A DNA stretch of 64,000 nt from Sordaria brevicollis (lineage: Eukaryota; Ascomycota; Sordariomycetes; Sordariales; Sordariaceae), in NCBI GenBank assembly GCA_033439795.1, contig JAUTDP010000006.1, forward strand, positions 992,001-1,056,000, read 5' to 3'. Position 1 is the stretch's first letter, and each line of letters starts with the position of its first letter. The notes beneath the pieces were generated by a model. That model saw nothing but the letters and a program-made list of their open reading frames with translations, was not told the DNA's origin and made no database searches. Positions 25,597 to 38,086 of the stretch are shown here, one piece after another. Position numbers and translations under genes: made by a program.

Positions 25597-26757
25597 ATGG
25601 GTCCTACAAGCGCCATGGACTCGTTACCCAACGAGGTATGTTATCGTGATGTTATCCATTCCTTATCACTTACACGCAATCCCCTCAATATGCGCCTTAT
25701 CGCACTAGCGCCAAGCATCGTGCGCTAACAACCACCCCGCGACGACGGGAACCAGATTCTGAATGACATCCTCGACTTGCTTCCAACTCGCGCTCTTCTT
25801 CCGCTTGTGCGCGTGAACAGCCATTTCTACTCGGTCGCCTTGCACATCCTCCACCAGCGCCTTTTGCAGGCCGCGGCTTTGCCAGAACACCGTCTCATCC
25901 TCGAATGCTACCATCCCAGCGCGAAGCTCTCGACCCCATACCTCTACTGCGACTATCTCCGCACAGATAAACTCGGCGCTGGTCCCAATGGCGATGACGA
26001 AGCCCACGGGCCCGAACCAGAGCCGACTCTTGCCGGGTTGAAGAGCCTATACTCCCACTTCAGACCCGTCGTCCAGGAGGAGAATCGCCGACCAAGGCTA
26101 CGATACCCGAGGCGATCACAACAGCAGCAGCAACAGGAGGCCAACAATGGAGAAGCGTCAGCAGAAATCAAGGAACACAAACCGTCCGAGGAGATCTTCC
26201 TCGACGAAGGCGAGCTCTTCTCCCAGCTCTGCTGCACAACCAACCTCGTCAAGGTTGGGCCGAAGCCCGGCTTTTTCCTCAGCAACGTCAACGTAAGCGA
26301 CGGCGTCATGCGCATCTGGCGAAGTTGGCTATCCGATCAGACCAAGACCCCAACCTCGACAGCGCCGTCATCAGCATCCTCATCAACTACAGAATTGCAC
26401 GGAAAGCCAATAGAAGAAACCCCCGAGGAAAGAGCCGCAAGACTGCAAAAGGCCAAAGCGGCCCGAGCCGTTCTCTGGGCTGATTCCGAGCGCAACGTCG
26501 GCGTCCGCTTCCGCGTCGTTCAAAAGCCGACCGACGATTACATCAACAACCGGCACTACCGCCGCGAGCAGCCGCTGCTTGTGCCGGCCGACGAAGCGTA
26601 CGACGAGGACGAACAGCCGGTTGCCTACCAGCTCGAGTTCGACGAGGTGCTGGTTAGGTCGAGCCGGCTGCTCTTTATGATGCAGAAGAGCGAGGAGGTT
26701 AGCGAGGGTGTGGGAGGGAATCATGAAGGTACGGCTGTCATTGTGTCTTTTGCATGA
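25597..26757 (+). CDS. F-box domain protein
   Basis: The predicted protein has 346 aa in two exons: 25597-25635 and 25756-26757 (120-nt intron, GTATGT donor, ACCAG acceptor). The spliced N-terminus reads MDSLPNE-ILNDILDLLP and continues LLPLVRVNSHFYSVA, a standard F-box core (LPxEIL..IL..LP...LL.L..V...F). The protein is therefore probably a substrate adaptor of an SCF ubiquitin ligase. The rest has no repeat domain I recognise; it carries a short poly-Gln run (near 26117) and a charged C-terminal half. A second in-frame ATG at 25615 has a better context (GCCATGG) and would remove six residues. The substrate is unknown. Confidence 0.82.
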
Positions 26758-29700
26758 TTGCGAGTCTATGCCATTTGCCCCTTGTCCTGTTTTCTGTTCG
26801 ACAAATATGGGATGATGCGAAGAGATACATAAAGAGAATGGGAAGGTAAGTTGGTATGGTTGTTTTTCAGATCTTGTCCGTTGTCACATGGAGCAAAAAA
26901 AAAAAAAAAAAAAAGCTCGGATGGGTGGGAGGTGTTGGGGTGTGCTTAAACCGGTTCACAACGGTTAGTTCACCCCAGCCTGTCTTCCATTCGAGGCTAT
27001 CGCTTCTGTGACTGCGAGCAAAGATTGGACTACAACAAGGAATTTCCAGTAAAGCGGTTTATGACTCGCATGACCATCCTTTTCTACATTGTAAAAGAGT
27101 TGCAACTAATACTTTCTCGCAAAAACAGCAGCTGTCTTCATCGACCCAACTGGCCCAGTTCCAGTACCAGTCCAGATGATCTTCTGGCCTACAATGCTCA
27201 TTGGCGGCGACTCGAATGCTTTTCATTGGAACCATATGAGCGCGAGGGAGATGACTGGCCGTGCATAATCCAACTCTCGGCATACTAGACACCATTTGGT
27301 GTTCAAGAGACACCTAAAATCCAGGGACAAATGACAGTTGGGACAATCTGTCCTCGTCTCTACTCAACAACCACCGGGTAATCGCCGTGGAAACCACCAC
27401 TTACTTTCTTCTCTTCTTCTTTTTATTTTGGGCAACAAAGGTCCTCCCTACAGAACCAGCATCCATTCTAATACCGATAGACAAGCAGGAAAGCTGAGCT
27501 ACTACACGGGATAGATGGTATAGATCGGTTACATGGGATAAGACAGGATACAGACAATGAAGCACTATGCAAGGCCCTCACAGATACAGGTCAGGCTAAG
27601 TTACGTCTCTGGTACCTAGATATGCGTTACGGATTCATGGATTATGAGGAGTTTGGTTGGGAATGGGCTTTCAAAAGGTTTTCTTTGAATGGGGTTTTAG
27701 TATGGGCATCTCGCATCTCTATCTTAACTATTGGCATCCGAGCCAGCTGTTTAATATAATATTTTCCAACATTACTCGGAGTGGCCGAGATGTTATCCCT
27801 GCTCGATACTTTATTCATTGCTTTTCCGTGCTGTTGAGTATTAGACTTGGTCCTCCATGTTCCCCACGAAAGTACTTCCAACTCTAACGAGCCCGGCACA
27901 GAAGGGATACCATGACAACTCGACGTCATTTTATGAATCAACAATGCCAACATGAGCTGAACTCATGATCTTCAAAGAATCAGGGATGAATGGAAGGGAA
28001 GAGACTACGGGGAGCGAACATCCAGATGTCTACAACCTTGCGTCCCGTCCCTATCCCGGTGCTTATCCACGCTTTTGATGCATGGCATTAGGAACCATGG
28101 GCGAGAACATAGTTGCTTGTGGAACACAGCAATATATTTTCCCCTTCAGCACTCTTCGTGGACAGCTAGCAAAGAGTATATCCTCCCGACGTTGGATGTT
28201 CAAGACGGCTATTTTTGGAGATTAGTGAACAGCGAAAACTCCCTACCAGATGAGTTCAAACGTAAATTACTGAAACACATGGATTATTGTATGGAATTTT
28301 GTACTACGCGGTACCTGAATCTTACTCTGACTCTGCGGTCATCTCTGGACCGTTTGGTCTATGAGCTCTCCTCGTGTGCTCATGGCTGCCAGTCTGTCTT
28401 TCTACGTCTACCTACGTTCCCGTTCGGCCGTAGTGCGAGTAAAGGGGCTGGAACCGCTCGGCACGGGAACTCGCTGCACTCGCTTGGGATGGGATGGAAT
28501 TTGTTTCCGATCTCAGGTTCGTGGCTTTTTCTGCCAGGTCGCCTCTTCAGCCTCTTTGTGTAACCGGTCACGGCTTGGATCTTCATGGACGTGGGAGCTC
28601 TAGGAAGGAGAGACGGGAATGGATGGGATGACGTGGGACGTAGCGGTGGTTGAGTGGGCTGGATTTGAGGGAGCTGACCCTGCCGTGTGGATGGAAAGGT
28701 ATGGAATTTAATGAAGGTATAGATGGGAGTATTTCTTGAAGCCATAATGATTCCCCGAGAACGTGATGACTGAGAAGGGAGTGAACCGACATGAAAGTGG
28801 GAGAGGACTGTCGCCGTCGAGGGTTTGCACTAACATTTTTTGGAGACAGCCCCTGAGCGAAGTAAACAATGGACATCCCATAGGTACCTCCACTCCCCAC
28901 GTCAGTCCGCTACCAAGAGGCATCTTTCCGACGTTGTGTCTTCGTGTGAGCTTGATGAAAGAGAAGGGAAATGTTGTCCCTCCTGACTGTCGAAATCGGG
29001 CGTCAAGCTCAATATAATGTCAACGACATTGCTGTTGACTTCTTTTGAGGCCCTTCTTCCCTTTGAAGTGGTCTCGGCTCAGTGTGTACGGACGTAGCCA
29101 GCTGCGCCGGTTCCACTGTGACGCCCGGGCTGGTGTGCCCCTTACAGCAGAGACAACCTCAGAAACCCCCCTGGTGTGCCTGTGGCACCTTGAGGTTCCC
29201 TGTACGTGCCATAGCTCGCTAAAATTCCCCCACTCGTCGACGATATCCATTGCCCTTCTCGGGAGTCTGGTCCTGTACATGAGTTGGCCAATTGTTGTAA
29301 CTTGGCCCGATGCTGTGCAACAGGAGACTGACTGAGGTATTGATGTTGTGTTCTCGTATTGCAATTCATGAGGCGGCAATTTCCCTTCAAAAAACGCAAC
29401 AATTCGATGACAAGATAAGGGAGCTGGGGAAAGAAGCCCAGCCCAGAGCTGCTGCTGCACGGGAAGGCGCAGGGGACGAAGCGCCAAGAGGGAGGATTTT
29501 ACGGGCAGGTGCTGTGACACAGGACTTCTTTCCTTCTTTCTCTCTTTTCGTTGGAAGAGCTGTCGGAACTCGATGCAATTTTCATTTTTTTCGCATTTCG
29601 CTTTTCGCATCTCTTTTCGACCTTATCCCGCATGGTGACATTATGGAAAATCTCAACTTCTTTTATGTCCTTCTTCCTGACAAATACCATGCAAAACGGT

Positions 29701-31031
29701 AGTGCCGCTCGCCTTTGGTCTCAACGCCCTAGATCACCAATTTCTCCCTTGGCTCCCTTTGGGGAAGTCAACCCCTCTTTCTTCTTTTCTTCTGTCAAAG
29801 CAGGCGATCACACACTGCTAACTTTGTCCCCCCAGCATTATCACCAAAACTCAGAAAGCAACCCGATGCGGAACAAGTCGACGCCGTGTCTCCCGAGACA
29901 TTGGCGCCCCCTCCCGCTTCAAGTCCCGTTTCAGCTCGCTGAGAACAAGGTGGATGAGCGTGCAACCGACTGCTTGGGTGGTCCAGGGGGTGGAGGGTGT
30001 TCACGATGCTATGTACCGGCCCTCATGATCGCCGTCGACCCGACCACCCAAAAACTCGCTTGCACCTCATATTCAGATGTTCTCGCCGGGAACGGATCGA
30101 AGCGGGTTCCTTTTTATCCCTAAAGTTGTGAATCTTGGGGTTGCTTCAAAAGACGAGTTCTCGGTACCGCATGGGATACTCGGCGGTGCGACCTGAGCTG
30201 CTGGCCTTCTTGTCTCCAAGAAAAGAAAACATCCAACTCTTTCAGCTGCATGAGTAGGAAGTGCCCTTTGCATGCCAAGTACCTTTCCGATTGTCCATCA
30301 CTTCAAATATTTCTTTTTCTGACAGCGGGTCGGGGTGGAAGCGGGAGACCAGCGGGCTGGGAACTTGGAAAGAGGGAGCCAAACACAGGGCGACAAAAAA
30401 GACTTCGACATTCCTTTTTCGAGAGTTCCCAGACGGATCAGTTCCCGTCAGGGTGGTATTCATCTACCTTGTCAACAGGTAGGGATCGGACCCATCTCTT
30501 GTCTTGCCTTGCCCGGATCTGTTCCGACTTTGTGTTACTACAAGCCGATGCTCCCTCATGGCGCTCTTGATCGCCGTCGGCCACCCCCAGGCATCGAGGT
30601 TCTCATACCGACTAGCTAGCCCCCGTTTGTCTCTTGCTTCCTTGTCAAAAGTCTGCCAGACGTGGGCGTCGACATGTGGTAGCCCCGAAAGCCAACGTCA
30701 TGAGCAAGGCTCTGCAGTCTCACAAGCGTGAAAGTGTGCCTGATCTCGTGTGGGCCTCTGTCTGTGTGACATGTCTGCTCGGTTCTCTTATACCGTTGTC
30801 GAGTAACCCTTACCTTGTTCATGTTTCCCTCTTCTCTCCTCTTGCCAGTCCGTTCCTCGTTTGTGTCACTCGACTGCTTCGTTATCGACTGCTGGACAGC
30901 GGAAACGGGACATCAACACTTGCTCTGGTAATAAGCAGCTGGATCGTGCTTTGGGAATTGGGAATCCGGGACGTCGAGCTTTCTTGACTGGGCACTTGGA
31001 AGTGGACACTCGGGATATAGCCGGCCTCAGT
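26758..31031. other. Long gene-poor stretch, about 4.3 kb
   Basis: The longest euchromatic gap in the window. It holds a 20-base A run at 26895 soon after the F-box gene, pyrimidine-rich segments, and many short open frames on both strands (for example 28075-28563, 162 codons) without recognisable motifs. It is not RIP-mutated: CA and TG are normal. It may contain the long leader of the MFS gene or a non-coding transcript, but I cannot show either. Confidence 0.5.
26895..26914 (+). repeat. Homopolymer A tract (20 bases)
   Basis: A pure run of 20 A, 137 bases after the F-box gene stop. It is either a simple repeat or part of the 3' UTR/polyadenylation region. No target-site duplication or retrotransposed copy is evident next to it. 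Confidence 0.85.
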
Positions 31032-33166
31032 ATGGCCTTGCCGCCGCCTCCCCTTCCGGTCAAGGACCTCAAAACCAAGGATTCCTTCTCAAATCTGCAG
31101 GAGACAATGCCTCCTATAAGCGCATCACCACCGCCAAACAGACCGCTACCACCAACACCAAGCTCAAGGAAGGGTACGGGACATAGTCGATCTGGATCAG
31201 CATCAAGCACCATTAGTCCCCCGAGGAGCCCGCCACCGACTCGGCCACCCCCCTTAAGATCTCAAGCTTCGCTGAGCACAATTTCGGAAACCCGACCGGA
31301 AACGGCGTCATCATTGGGAAAGAAAGCCGGGCATGCAAGACTACACACGCAATCTTCATGGACATCTCTAGCTTCAACCACAAGGGCTATCAAGTATGGG
31401 CGAGGAAAGGACAGTGGCGTCGAGCTGGTACCACAACCAAGCGATGATCCTGAAGACCCTTTGGTAAGTTCATGCGCTTTCTATCCATCAATTATACAAG
31501 CTCATAGGCTCACCTTCCCAGAACTGGCCTCGCTGGCGTAAGGAGCTGAGCTTCTATGCTCTGCTGTTGATGGTAGCTCTGACTGGAGTCTTGAAGACGG
31601 CCTTCATCAGCGTGAATGCCCAAGTGGCTGATGGGTCCCGGGTATCATACACTGCGGCCGCAGCCTTGACTGGTGTCCCGTTGATTCTGTCTGCCTTTAT
31701 AGGGCTCGTCAGCCTTGTGATGTCGAGACTATGCGGTAAACGGCCGGTCTATCTCGTTTCGTCATTACTGTTGTTCATTGGAACCATTTGGAACACCAGC
31801 GTGAGGAACAGCTATGGCCAATGCCTGGCCGCGAGGGTCTTTCAAGGTTTGGGATGGGGTGCATTCGATACTCTGGTGCAGAGTTCCATTTACGACATGT
31901 TCTTTGTAAGTTCATCACACTCTTATCGATTAAATCATGTTCGCAGCTAACTCTTTCAAGGAACATGAACGCAGCCTTCGGGTTTCAATCTACACCATTG
32001 TTGCCATCACAACTACATGGGGACCACCACTTCTTGGAGGAGTAACATCACGAGGCCCGACTGGGTTTGAATTGCAGTTCACGATTCTCAGCTGCTTTTT
32101 GGTCCTCGCTGTGCCAGCCATTGCCCTCGGTGTACCTGAGACAGCATATGACCGTACTTATACACTGCCTCGGATTGACGAGGCCAGTGAAAGTCCATAC
32201 AAGGCTTCCATGTGCCAGGGTATCCGCCGGGACCGCATCTTGGACATCATCACCGACTACATCGTGAAGATGAAGCCATATTCCTACACCCGTGGATCAG
32301 CGGATTTGGTAACTCTGCTCCAAGCATCTCGAGCTTTCATCGCACCCACCACTCTTATTCTGCTCTTCATGTCCTTCCTACCATACTCTTCCCTCTGGGC
32401 CTTGAGCTCATCTCTATCACTTGTGCTCTCCCCCAATCATAGTTCCACCACTATCGGGACCCTCATGACAGGCCCCTGGCTCTTCGCCACCGCTACAGCA
32501 GCCATCTTCACGCTCCTACCACTCTTCCTGCCTCAATTACAATTACAGTTCCCCTTCTTGGCATTTATCCCACAACAAATTAACAAGAAAATTACCACAG
32601 CCGCTATCACAACCGGCTCCCTCATCGCTTTCATCGGTATCCTCGGCTTCGGCCTACACATCGACGCGGGCATCCGCAGCGACAAGATCTCGGATACGTT
32701 GAATCTCCCAGCTCTCAGCTTCATACTCGGTCTTCTCGCCGCGGGCTCATACATCATGGACATAGTGTCTCGTCCCTTAATTCGTTCGGTCACTACGGCA
32801 TCCACGTCCAACAACCAAAAGGTGGCTACCAGGAATGAGAACGAGAACGACATGGTGGCAGGCGTGACGTGCTGGAAGACGCTATTTGCTGGGATCCTCG
32901 TTATTGCTGTTCCTCCGAGTAGCGCCGCGTCTTTGTCGGAGGGGCATGGATTGAGAGATGTCTCTATCGGGTTTGCGGTAGTCCAAGTGGTGATTGGTGC
33001 TGTCGTAATGGGAGTCTGGTGGTTCTATGGCGAGGCAGGCGAGGCGGTAGTTAAGAAGTGGGATGCGAGGGTGTTGAAGTTGGAGGATGATGGCCCTTCT
33101 GGAGCGACGGTGAATGGGAATGGGACTGTCGGTGGGAGGGAGGGGAGTTTCTTTGATACGGATTGA
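31032..33166 (+). CDS. Major facilitator superfamily transporter (DHA1-like) with long Pro/Ser-rich N-terminus
   Basis: The predicted protein has 673 aa in three exons: 31032-31463, 31522-31905 and 31961-33166 (58- and 55-nt introns, both GTAAGTTC donors, the second with a GCTAAC branch site). All junctions are phase 0. Residues 1-144 are a cytoplasmic Pro/Ser-rich tail. The membrane part begins near ELSFYALLLMVALTGVLK. Segment 2-3 carries the MFS loop motif as MSRLCGKRPVYLVSS. Later comes RVFQGLGWGAFDTLVQ and, after segment 6, the fungal signature VPETAYDRTY seen in drug and polyamine-type carriers. A second set of hydrophobic segments fills the C-terminal half. The start is the first true ATG in frame. 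The substrate is unknown, and the gene stands alone rather than in a metabolite cluster. Confidence 0.88.
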
Positions 33167-34463
33167 AGTCAAGGTTGAGAGTACTGGCAATGGTAAGGGG
33201 TACGATAAAAAATGACAGGAACGAATAATGACAACTATGGGTATGGTTCCGGCATGGGGTATTGGGCATATTGGACATATTGGACACACTCATTTTACGA
33301 TTTCATGGACGGACGGTTAATTTATAAGGAAAAGGAAACTTGGTGATGTAAATGCTAGAAATGGGTTGCCTTCAGGAAGGGAACGCGGGGCTGCAGAGCA
33401 ATTGATCCTACTGTAATTGCGTTTTTCGTATTTGTTGATAGTGTCCGCCTGTGTGTTGCAAGAAGTACTAGGTACCGAAATCCTCATGAACGGTAATGAA
33501 ATTCTCTAAACGCTTCAATCACCCGTGCTTGTTGCAAACTGTCATGAACTCACATGCAAAATCCAAGTGACAAAAGTCTGTGTTGTGCATACCAGTTTAA
33601 CCTGATTTTTGATTGACAACCAATGATCATAAGGTATTTATCTGTCAGGAAACCATTCTTTCACCTCCGGCTGAAGTTGGTGATGGTCAAAAGTAGGTTT
33701 TGGGACCATGTAGTGTCTAGAGTATTTAGTGCTCAGTCAAACTTGGGAATAACCTCACTTTGTTATTGACCCCTGACTTACCGTCGCCGCCAAGCCCCCT
33801 TGAGACCGGGGTGTCGCCGTTGCAACGGGCAACAACCCTAACCCCCTCTTTGATCTTCTCACAAATGCCAAGAATTTTCTGATAACGCCGAGGTTCGGCG
33901 AATGGGAAGAAGGGCCATGGATTTTTTTCTCCATTGTGCTGTGTTTCCTTTCTTTTTTTGGGCGGGAATAAAAAAGCGAGTGTCGCTGTGAGAGCTTTTG
34001 CTGCTTTTGGAGGTACCGCCAATCAACACCACCGGGCACCACCACCAGCACTGCGCTGCAAAACAACCCGACACCTCAAAAAACCCCCAACGCCACACGC
34101 GGCACAATCTGACAGGACCGGAACCCGCGGGGTGAAAGAACTGGAAAAGGACTCATCTTGAGTCTCACTCAGAGAAGGGGGATATTTGAGGTTCGGTTGG
34201 GTTGGTGTTTTGTTGACAGGTCGGGTCGGTCAGCGCGCTGCAGTCAGACAGACGGTCGCTCGGATTTTGAGCAGAGGCAGTCCAGTGAGACGGGAGGGAA
34301 GATAAAGAAAGGAAGACCGAGATTGGTGGCCGCTCTATCATTCATTAACTTGTGTGCGCTCATCTTCCACCTCGAGTTCGCCTATCTACGGGAACCACTG
34401 CTAGGACACTGTTAGAGCTTGTTATAGTAAGTGGGGCTGCCACATCACAAGACACCATCATCA
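33167..34463. other. Intergenic, about 1.3 kb
   Basis: This carries the 3' UTR of the MFS gene and the promoter and leader of the phospholipase gene. Open frames are short and overlapping, with no family motif. Confidence 0.55.
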
Positions 34464-35998
34464 ATGAGTGGTACTTCCCGATATGTCTCCGCGGGTTTGC
34501 GGTCGGACAAGCTAAAGCTATTCTTGTCATCGACGGCGTCATCCGGACTGTCGGTGTCAGTTATTAAAGGGTCAGCATGCCGGTCTAGATGGTCGTCGAC
34601 TTCAACAGTTGCGACGAACCGCCAAGGTCTATCACCCGTGCACCCATCTCATAACTCCTCATCAAGAGTACGAGTCCGAGCTACCCCAACAGCCCAGACA
34701 TCATCAGCAACAACACCATCATCAAGGAGGTCTCTAAACACCATGGCCGGATACTCAACCATCGTGTCCAAGCCCACGTTGGGTGTCGCGCCTGAGGAGG
34801 CCAAGGACCACCATGTTAGAGATGCTAAGGGTGAAATCATCGGGTTCCAGAACCCGCATCCGTCTGCCGGTGTCTTGCGCAACACTCTGCAGACAGTAGG
34901 GAGGATGTTTTTGTAAGGAGCATCAAAGCGCTGTCCCGGCATTGTCTGGCTTGATGCTAACACGCCCTTTACAGGTCAAGACTCCAGGGCAAGATGCCAG
35001 CTCCCGACCTGTCCAATGTGCAGATTCCCGTCATCAAGCCTCACTTCCTCGAAGAGAAGTCTTCTCAGGCGCAAAGCAGCAGCAGCGACACCAAGTCCCT
35101 GCGCGCTACCTGGCTCGGCCACGCATGCTATTACGTCGAGTACCCCAACGGCCTGCGCGTGCTCTTCGACCCCGTCTTTGAGGATCGCTGCGCACCGAGC
35201 CGCTTCGTCGGGCCCAAGCGGTACACCCAGCCGCCGTGCAAGTTGGCCGACATTCCCAAGCTGGATGCCATCGTCATTTCGCATTCGCACTATGACCATC
35301 TCTCAGAGCCAACGGTGCGTGAGCTTCACAAGCACAACCCAGAAGCGCAGTTCTTTGTCGGCTTGGGACTGGCGAGTTGGTTCCACGCCACGGGTCTCAA
35401 CAAAGTGACGGAGATGGACTGGTGGGAGGATGCCACCTTGACCGTCAAGAAGCCCATCACGACCGCCGACGGCAAAGAGACTGTCGAAGAGATTGAGGCG
35501 CAAGTGTCTTGCTTGCCATGCCAGCACTCCTCAGCCCGTACCGGCTGGGACAAGGACACCACCCTTTGGTGCTCCTTCGCCATCAAGTCAGGCGGAAAGT
35601 CAGTCTGGTTCGGCGGTGACACAGGCTACCGCGCCGTGCCGGAAATGCCGGCGGAGGAAGACGACTACGGACCGAAGTACGACTCGCTGCCTCGCTGCCC
35701 TCATTTCAAGCAGATTGGTGAGCTGCGGGGGCCCTTTGACTTGGGTTTGATTCCCATCGGCGCGTATAAGCCCAGGTGGATGTGGAGCGGCTTGCACTCG
35801 AACCCGTATGATGCGGTAGAGATCTTCAAGGACACCAAGTGCGAAAAGGCATTGGCGATTCATTGGGGTACCTGGGTGTTGACAATCGAGGAGGTGGAAG
35901 AGCCACCCAAGTTGTTGAAGGAGGCGTTGAAGACGAGTGGTATGCCGGAGACGGGCGTGTTTGATACATGCGCCATTGGCGAGACCAAGGAGTATTGA
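34464..35998 (+). CDS. NAPE-hydrolysing phospholipase D-like metallo-beta-lactamase protein (Fmp30 type)
   Basis: The predicted protein has 490 aa in two exons: 34464-34912 and 34975-35998 (62-nt intron, GTAAGG donor, TACAG acceptor, GCTAAC branch site). The metallo-beta-lactamase core has the zinc motif HSHYDH (His253, His255, Asp257, His258), preceded by TWLGHACYYVEY and LFDPVFEDRC. It is followed by WFGGDTGY and the terminal metal His in ALAIHWGTW. This is the arrangement of N-acyl-phosphatidylethanolamine phospholipase D; the yeast relative Fmp30 is mitochondrial. The first 90 or so residues from the ATG at 34464 are rich in Arg, Ser and Thr and nearly free of acids, as in a mitochondrial presequence. 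An inner ATG at 34743 (ACCATGGCC context) would give a 397-aa form without it. The role in phospholipid turnover is inferred from the family. Confidence 0.9.
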
Positions 35999-36509
35999 GA
36001 TGTTGCGAAAAGGAGTTGGGAAGGGGCATGATACCCGGCGTGAAACTGGCTTTAAGGCTGAAGAGAATCTGTACGATAGGTAGGAAAAGGACTGGGCAAT
36101 GCACACGGATGATGGCCCCTACAACGGTTTGATGATCGAAGAAACAATAGAACTGAAATCAGCATCCTAGTACTAGTCTGTGTCCATTTCGGTGATCATC
36201 ATCGGAATGCAGCTGCCAACTGATAGCGATGGTTGGCCACGAGCGCCTCCTGCTGTCTTCCAATGTTACCCCGCCCAATTCTAGGCCGTTTGATGGCGAG
36301 CTGATCTGTCAATAGTGGCATCTGTTACCAACCGTCAAATCTTTTCCGCAGTGACTTTCTTATCACGACGTCCCGTCCTTTTCCCTCAGTTCTTACACTT
36401 CCTAACCAACAAAGGAGATATAACAGTCACGATCAGCCCGTTTGTTTCAGCCCTTCTCAAGTCAAACATCGCAATCACCATTATTCTCGGAGCTAGGAGA
36501 CGGCCAAAC
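35999..36509. other. Intergenic, about 0.5 kb
   Basis: Tandem gap between the phospholipase gene and the DUF218 gene. The open frame of the latter extends upstream to 36315, but without an ATG before 36510, so I treat that part as leader. Confidence 0.55.
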
Positions 36510-37493
36510 ATGCCGCAGGAACAGCAACTCCGGGACGGAGTCCCCACTCACGGCCCCGCTACCGGCCCATCCCTTATCTCCACCACTTCCGCTCCGGCCA
36601 CGGTCCCGGCTCCCGCTCCGACGGACGATGTGTCTTGCACCAGCACCTCCGACCAGACAGCTACACTAGAACAAATCGACAATTGGGCACGCACAATCTA
36701 CAACTACCACCGAATGCACCAGCCCCTTCCCACCTTCTCTCCTCCTCTTCCTTCGCCTCCTTCTCCATCCCTCGAAGACGGCGAAGAGCCCACCCGTCTA
36801 ATCTTCACCCTCTGCTCCCTCGACCTACGCGTAGCCCATTACGCGTCCCACCTCTTCCTCACCACCTTTCTTCCTTCTTCATCATCCACATCCACCACCT
36901 CCACCTCCACCTCAGCAGAGCCTCGCAAACGAGCCTACAAATATCTCCTCTTCTCAGGCCACTCCGGCCTCTTAACCCGTTCCTTAACCGGTCATCCCTC
37001 GGAGGACAACAAAAAGTTTCAATCCGAAGCATCCCTCTTCGCCTCAATCGCCCTATCCCTTGGCGTCCCCCCCTCGTCCATCCTCGTGGAGGAAAAATCA
37101 ACTAACACGGGCGAAAACGTCCGCTTTACTTACTCCCTGCTTCAAGAAAAGGGGATAAAAGTTGATGAGATCCTGCTGGTACAGAAACCGTATATGGAAC
37201 GGAGGACATGGGCGACTTTTGGGGCGCAGTGGCCTTTTGATCTTTCGGAGGAGGTGAGATATAGTGTGACGAGTCCGCCGTTGGATTGGAGGGAGTATCC
37301 TGATGAGGAGAGTGGGAATGGGAGGGAACTGGTGATGAATATTATGGTGGGGGATTTGGTTAGGTTGAAGGAGTATGCGGATAGGGGGTGGCAGGTTAGG
37401 ATGGAGGTTCCTGAGGAGGTGTGGGAGGCGGGGAGGAGGTTGGTGGAGGATGGGGGGTTTGGGGGGCATTTACCGCAGAGGTTTCGGCTCTGA
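36510..37493 (+). CDS. DUF218 (YdcF/SanA-like) domain protein
   Basis: A single exon of 327 aa. The domain has the usual landmarks: RLIFTLCSLDLRVAHYA, YKYLLFSGHSG (the family's SGG-like turn), SEASLFASIALSLGVPPSS, then ILVEEKSTNTGENV with the conserved Ser/Thr-Asn-Thr-x-Glu-Asn, and KVDEILLVQKPYMERR. The N-terminal 60 residues are Pro/Thr/Ala-rich, and a Ser/Thr run of about 15 residues is inserted after the first strand. Bacterial relatives act at the cell envelope, but the activity of the fungal proteins is not established. The ATG at 36510 is the first in the frame. The codon bias changes visibly from C-rich in the first half to G-rich in the second, without a frame break. Confidence 0.85.
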   Translation: MPQEQQLRDGVPTHGPATGPSLISTTSAPATVPAPAPTDDVSCTSTSDQTATLEQIDNWARTIYNYHRMHQPLPTFSPPLPSPPSPSLEDGEEPTRLIFTLCSLDLRVAHYASHLFLTTFLPSSSSTSTTSTSTSAEPRKRAYKYLLFSGHSGLLTRSLTGHPSEDNKKFQSEASLFASIALSLGVPPSSILVEEKSTNTGENVRFTYSLLQEKGIKVDEILLVQKPYMERRTWATFGAQWPFDLSEEVRYSVTSPPLDWREYPDEESGNGRELVMNIMVGDLVRLKEYADRGWQVRMEVPEEVWEAGRRLVEDGGFGGHLPQRFRL

Positions 37494-38086
37494 ACTTGAA
37501 GAATGGGAGCGCATATTGGGATGCCGAGGAATGTATGTACTACCTCTATGTAGGTCAATATGCGCATGCTAGGTGAACGGCATTTGGCAAGCCACATGCT
37601 GGTCTTTCTTACTGCTAGGAGAGAAGCTCTTTTGTGGATAGTTTTCAGTTGATAGTGAAATGATCGATGTTGTCTTGGTCTTATTTTCTCTAACAACGCC
37701 AACTAGTGTCCTAGAAACCATCAAACTTGTCAGTCAACCCAAACACAAAACACAAAGCGAAAAACAGGCACATGCTCGACACCTATGAAACGCACTCGCA
37801 CACAAATCCAGGAAAACGCAACTGTGATATCCATATCCTTTTCTCGATACTGGGTACCATATCGTCATATCCTTTTTTTTTTTTTTTTCTAAGCCTTTCT
37901 GATGGATGGCTGCTCACACTTCCTGTATGCTCCCATAATCCATGCCAAATTCCTCCTATGTTGACCTCTTTTTTCTTCCTTGTTTATCCTTCACGGTATC
38001 CTCCCTTTTCTTCCCCTTCCTTCTTCTTTTTTTCTTCCCTTCGGGCCTTCGTCAAGTCGAGCAGCCGTAAAACGTTACTCTCAATA
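37494..38086. other. Convergent intergenic gap with T tract
   Basis: Gap between the ends of the DUF218 gene (+) and the Pro/Ala-rich gene (-). It carries a run of 16 T at 37873-37888 and pyrimidine-rich DNA that should be 3' UTR. No gene is visible. Confidence 0.6.

Noticed and set aside
26895..26914. A20 tract as the tail of a processed retrocopy
   Set aside because: No flanking target-site duplication and no gene-derived sequence directly upstream other than the F-box gene's own 3' region.
28075..28563. 162-codon plus-strand open frame in the large gap
   Set aside because: No recognisable domain or splice partners, and it overlaps several other random frames. Not enough to call a gene.
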